A stretch of 64,000 nt of DNA from Paradevosia sp036499825 (GTDB lineage Bacteria; Pseudomonadota; Alphaproteobacteria; Rhizobiales; Devosiaceae). The stretch is taken from assembly GCA_036499825.1 (NCBI GenBank), contig DASYCZ010000037.1:1-64000 (forward strand), read 5' to 3'. The notes beneath the pieces were generated by a model. It was not told where the DNA came from, ran no database searches, and worked only from the letters and a program-made list of their open reading frames with translations. Position 1 is the stretch's first letter; every line of letters begins with the position of its first letter. This document shows positions 61,565 through 64,000 of this stretch, in pieces. The position numbers and the translations under genes were made by a program.

Positions 61565-61614
61565 GCCGGGTCGTCCCGGCAGGGATGTCAGGCAAAGCCC
61601 CGGCGTCGTCGCCG
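61565..61614 (-). ncRNA. Guanidine-II (mini-ykkC) riboswitch
   Basis: Read on the minus strand, two GC-rich hairpins each have the ACGA tetraloop that binds guanidinium: CGGCG-ACGA-CGCCG (61614-61601) and GCCGGG-ACGA-CCCGGC (61580-61565), separated by 20 nt. This two-hairpin ACGR-loop pattern is the defining feature of mini-ykkC. It ends 24 nt upstream of the sugE start, close enough to control access to its GGAGGG ribosome site. Confidence 0.93.
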
Positions 61615-61677
61615 CAGGATCTTCAGTAGAAGATTCCGGCGCCCGGGTGAAGTCCCTGAGCGCCAACGCAATTTGTG

Positions 61678-62127
61678 CTAATACTTTTCGTAGAAGGCAA
61701 GGCCGCCGGCCACGAGCACATAGTGCATGTTGTTATAGGGGAAGCGCATGCCTGAGGTGTGGAAGAAGGTGGCGCCGCGAACCGCCGGATGGCGCGCACC
61801 CGCCAGGATCTGATCGGCGATGGCGGCGGCGCTGGCGAGGCTGCGCTGTTCGGTCATGGGGCGGTTGAGCACGCCATCGGCGAACTGGTTCTTCTGGCCC
61901 ACAACGCCGCAAATCGTCTTAGGGAAGCTCGGCGATTGCAGCCGGTTCATGACCACTGTGCCCACCGCGAACATGCCCTCGGTGCTCGAGCGGTTGGATT
62001 CGAAATACATGGCGCGAACCAGACATTCGCGCGGATTGGTCGCCGTATAGCCAAAGAGGCTAAAACAGCCGGCGAGCGGCAACAGCGCCAGAGCGGCGGC
62101 GACTATCGATATGATTTTGCGGGGCAC
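61678..62127 (-). CDS. SleB-like cell-wall hydrolase lipoprotein
   Basis: A 149-residue exported hydrolase. The N-terminus RKIISIVAAALALLPLAGCFS has a lipobox (LAGC), so it should be membrane-anchored as a lipoprotein. The SleB/hydrolase_2 domain follows: ECLVRAMYFESNRSSTEGM with the catalytic Glu, VGTVVMNRLQSPSFPKTICGVV and FHTSGMRFP. It cleaves peptidoglycan, a role in remodelling. GTG 62127 is the start with GGGAGG 6-7 nt upstream; a longer frame overlaps the divergent channel gene. Confidence 0.9.
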   Translation of the reverse strand: MPRKIISIVAAALALLPLAGCFSLFGYTATNPRECLVRAMYFESNRSSTEGMFAVGTVVMNRLQSPSFPKTICGVVGQKNQFADGVLNRPMTEQRSLASAAAIADQILAGARHPAVRGATFFHTSGMRFPYNNMHYVLVAGGLAFYEKY

Positions 62128-62216
62128 AGAACCCTCCCTATGCGGGGGAAGGGTGGAAATTAACTTGAGGGCCTTAACATAGGGTTCACCCTGTTGCATG
62201 GCGCGGAGACATCGGT

Positions 62217-63065
62217 TTGAGTGCACGGAAAGCCCAGAGCCATCGCACGGCGCGGACCAAGCCAGCAGAGCCGGCCGAGAAGGCCGAAGCGCCTGCGAGC
62301 GGCTTCGAGCGGCTGCGGGAGACATTGCGGCTGCTGTACCACAGCCATTCTCCGGCCGCGGTACGCTTCCAGCTTTCCGTGCTGGTCGTCGACCTCGCTA
62401 TCTTGGGGTTTTTCGTCGCCACACCGCTGCTGCGAGACAGGCCAGCGTTTCTGTGGATCGATTATTCAGTTGCGGCGCTGATGATCGCAGACCTCGTGGC
62501 GCGAGCCTTGGCCTCGACCGATATCGGTCGCTGGCTGCGGCAACCGACCTCGCTTGTTGACATCGCCATTCTTGCGACGCTGCTGGTGCCGACCTGGCTT
62601 GCCAATTTCGGCTTCCTGCGCGTATTGCGGCTGTGGACGCTGAGCAAGAACCAGTTCCTGTGGAAGCCTCTCAAGAAGTATGGGCTGGACCGGTATGAGG
62701 ACGCGGCGCGGTCCGTCATCAACCTCCTGACCTTCCTCTTCGTCGTCACCGGCTTCGTCTATACGGTTTTCTCACATCAGGAATCCGGCATTGAGGGCTA
62801 TGTCGATGCGCTCTACTTCACCGTAACAACGGTCACCACGACAGGTTTCGGCGATATCGTCTTGCCCGGGCCGTGGGGCAAGCTCACATCGATCGTCGTC
62901 ATGATCATCGGTATTTCGTTGTTCGTGCGCCTGGCCCAGGCGATCTTCCAACCGCACAAGGTCATCTTCCCCTGCCCGCAATGTGGCCTAAAGCGTCACG
63001 ATCCGGACGCCGTGCATTGCAAGGCGTGCGGGCACGTTCTCAATATTCCGGACGAGGGGAATTAG
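62217..63065 (+). CDS. Voltage-gated-type K+ channel with C-terminal zinc ribbon
   Basis: A 282-residue ion channel. A Lys/Arg/Glu-rich cytosolic N-terminus is followed by about six membrane segments: S1 near 52-70, S2 77-95, S3 112-128, an S4-like RVLRLWTLS stretch at 135-143, S5 165-185 and S6 222-245. The pore has the selectivity filter TTTGFGD at 207-213. The unusual part is a C-terminal zinc-ribbon pattern, C253-x2-C256 and C268-x2-C271 (CPQCG, HCKACGH). It starts at TTG 62217 with weak GGAG-like support. It is convergent with the helicase gene. Confidence 0.88.
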   Translation: MSARKAQSHRTARTKPAEPAEKAEAPASGFERLRETLRLLYHSHSPAAVRFQLSVLVVDLAILGFFVATPLLRDRPAFLWIDYSVAALMIADLVARALASTDIGRWLRQPTSLVDIAILATLLVPTWLANFGFLRVLRLWTLSKNQFLWKPLKKYGLDRYEDAARSVINLLTFLFVVTGFVYTVFSHQESGIEGYVDALYFTVTTVTTTGFGDIVLPGPWGKLTSIVVMIIGISLFVRLAQAIFQPHKVIFPCPQCGLKRHDPDAVHCKACGHVLNIPDEGN

Positions 63066-64000
63066 CTCGCGGTGGGCTTTGGCCGCTTACCCTTGGGCTT
63101 GTAGACCTTGCCGCCAATATCAGGCCGGCCCGAAGCGCCTGCCGGCGGCTGCTTGCCCTTGTATTTGGGCTTGCCCTTGTCCTTCGGATTGACCGCTGGC
63201 CCACGCTTTTCGCGAGCGGGCTTCTGGTAGGCCGGCTTTTCTGGGGCTACCGGCTCATAGGCTGGGATCTCGACGGCCTTCGGGCCATCCTCGAACACCG
63301 CCATGGGGTTGAAGGAGCCGGGCTTGCTGCGGGTTTTGGACTTGTACTTCGGCTTGCCCTGGTAGGGATTGGGCTCGCTGGAGGCGGCGCCGTCTCGGCG
63401 GCGGATGGTAACGCTGCGCTCGCCGGAGCCGTTGCGCTGCACCGAGGCGGCGAAGGCTTCTGCCTGCTCCGGTGCAATCTCGAACTGCGTTTCGGCTTCC
63501 TGGATCTTGATCGAGCCCACTGCGGACTTGGTCACGCCGCCGGCCTTGCAGATCATCGGCAGCAGCCATTTCGGGTCGGCCCGATGCTTGCGACCGAGGG
63601 AAAGCGTGAACCACACGCCATGATCGAAACGTTCAACCGGCACCGCATCGCGGTCACGCTCGGCGAAACGGTCATTGGTGCGATTGCCGGGGGACTGAAC
63701 CGGGATATCGCTGACCTCTTCCGGAGCCGGGCGGGCCGCCATCTGGACGCGAAGATAGGCCGCGGCGATCTGTTCCGGGCTGTGCAGGGCCAACAGTTCA
63801 CGGGCATAGGCTGCCAGTTCCTCGTCTGCATCGGCGGAGAGAGCGGCATCGTTGAGGATCGACTGGCGATAGCGCGCATCGATATCGGCGGCGGTCGGGG
63901 CCGCCATCGTGCTGGCCTCGAGCCGAGCCATCCGCAACACGCGGGAGGCGGCGCCGCGCCGATGCTGCGGCACGATCAGCACGCAGGTGCCCTTGCGCCC
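63062..64000 (-). CDS. DEAD-box RNA helicase, C-terminal part (5' end beyond window)
   Basis: The sequence reads in frame to the end of the window (GRKGTCVLIVPQHRR at the edge, then RVLRMARLEASTMAAPTAADI), the end of the helicase core and the C-terminal extension of a DEAD-box ATP-dependent RNA helicase. The DbpA-like RNA-binding domain (WFTLSLGRKHRADPKWLLPMICKAGGV) follows, then a Lys/Pro-rich basic tail (KPKYKSKTRSKPG, GKPKYKGKQPP). The helicase motifs lie outside the window. The gene is partial because of the window, not broken. Confidence 0.88.
   Translation of the reverse strand, partial: GRKGTCVLIVPQHRRGAASRVLRMARLEASTMAAPTAADIDARYRQSILNDAALSADADEELAAYARELLALHSPEQIAAAYLRVQMAARPAPEEVSDIPVQSPGNRTNDRFAERDRDAVPVERFDHGVWFTLSLGRKHRADPKWLLPMICKAGGVTKSAVGSIKIQEAETQFEIAPEQAEAFAASVQRNGSGERSVTIRRRDGAASSEPNPYQGKPKYKSKTRSKPGSFNPMAVFEDGPKAVEIPAYEPVAPEKPAYQKPAREKRGPAVNPKDKGKPKYKGKQPPAGASGRPDIGGKVYKPKGKRPKPTAS

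Noticed and set aside
61541..61666. A longer SugE with a 42-residue N-terminal extension.
   Set aside because: The extension reads through the guanidine-II riboswitch, and the ATG at 61540 with its ribosome site gives the usual length of the family.

Overview
The window looks like chromosomal DNA of a high-GC alphaproteobacterium, most likely a member of the Hyphomicrobiales near Devosia (inferred from content, not tested). The clues are a BioR-type GntR regulator with exact TTATCTATAA boxes at bioR and bioY, many LacI/LysR/AraC-regulated sugar or organic-acid transport loci, oligopeptide-family ABC importers, and many GTG/TTG starts with strong Shine-Dalgarno sites. No transposase, integrase, CRISPR array or rRNA was seen. 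There is one tRNA, tRNA-Ser(GCT).

Layout. 1-6.1 kb: a LacI regulator, two nucleotide-sugar enzymes for surface polysaccharide (manC, ugd) and a DHA2-type efflux pump. 6.1-9.3 kb: a HAF-repeat autotransporter-like outer-membrane protein and a divergent AraC regulator that has an unusual 5' end. 9.4-20.5 kb: a minus-strand catabolic operon with a D-2-hydroxyacid dehydrogenase, an NTF2-like protein, a five-part oligopeptide/oligosaccharide ABC importer and a GHL6-like glycoside hydrolase, with a divergent LacI regulator. 20.7-25.1 kb: a 1452-residue protein related to the TcA pore/translocation subunit of insecticidal Tc toxins, with no TcB or TcC partner. 25.3-29.7 kb: a membrane-anchored HtrA-like protease, then an overlapping MoxR-DUF58-VWA set and a small conserved protein. 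29.8-32.9 kb: an MFS carrier and a two-gene ABC-2 exporter.

33-45 kb holds two copies, in opposite orientation, of a cassette made of a Tat-type family-5 solute-binding protein plus a PEP-mutase/isocitrate-lyase-like enzyme. Neither copy has a permease or ATPase beside it, and each side has a LysR gene. Between the copies lie a second DHA2 pump, an AadA-like nucleotidyltransferase and a MYG1 homologue; a lactonase follows. 45-49 kb is the classic YbbP-YbbA-TesA group. 49-53 kb has an FAD monooxygenase, a VOC protein with a tiny co-translated partner, and two lower-GC orphan genes. 53-58 kb carries tex and the bioR-bioY-bioB biotin module, then tRNA-Ser. 58-64 kb has small envelope and secreted proteins, a SugE-type guanidinium exporter behind a guanidine-II riboswitch, a SleB-like lipoprotein hydrolase, a voltage-gated-type K+ channel with a C-terminal zinc ribbon, and the 3' part of a DEAD-box RNA helicase cut by the window end.

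The strongest candidates for something undescribed are the orphan TcA-like protein beside the protease/MoxR/DUF58/VWA genes, and the duplicated binding-protein plus PEP-mutase-like cassettes without a transporter. Functions come from reading the translations and motifs; no database search was possible.
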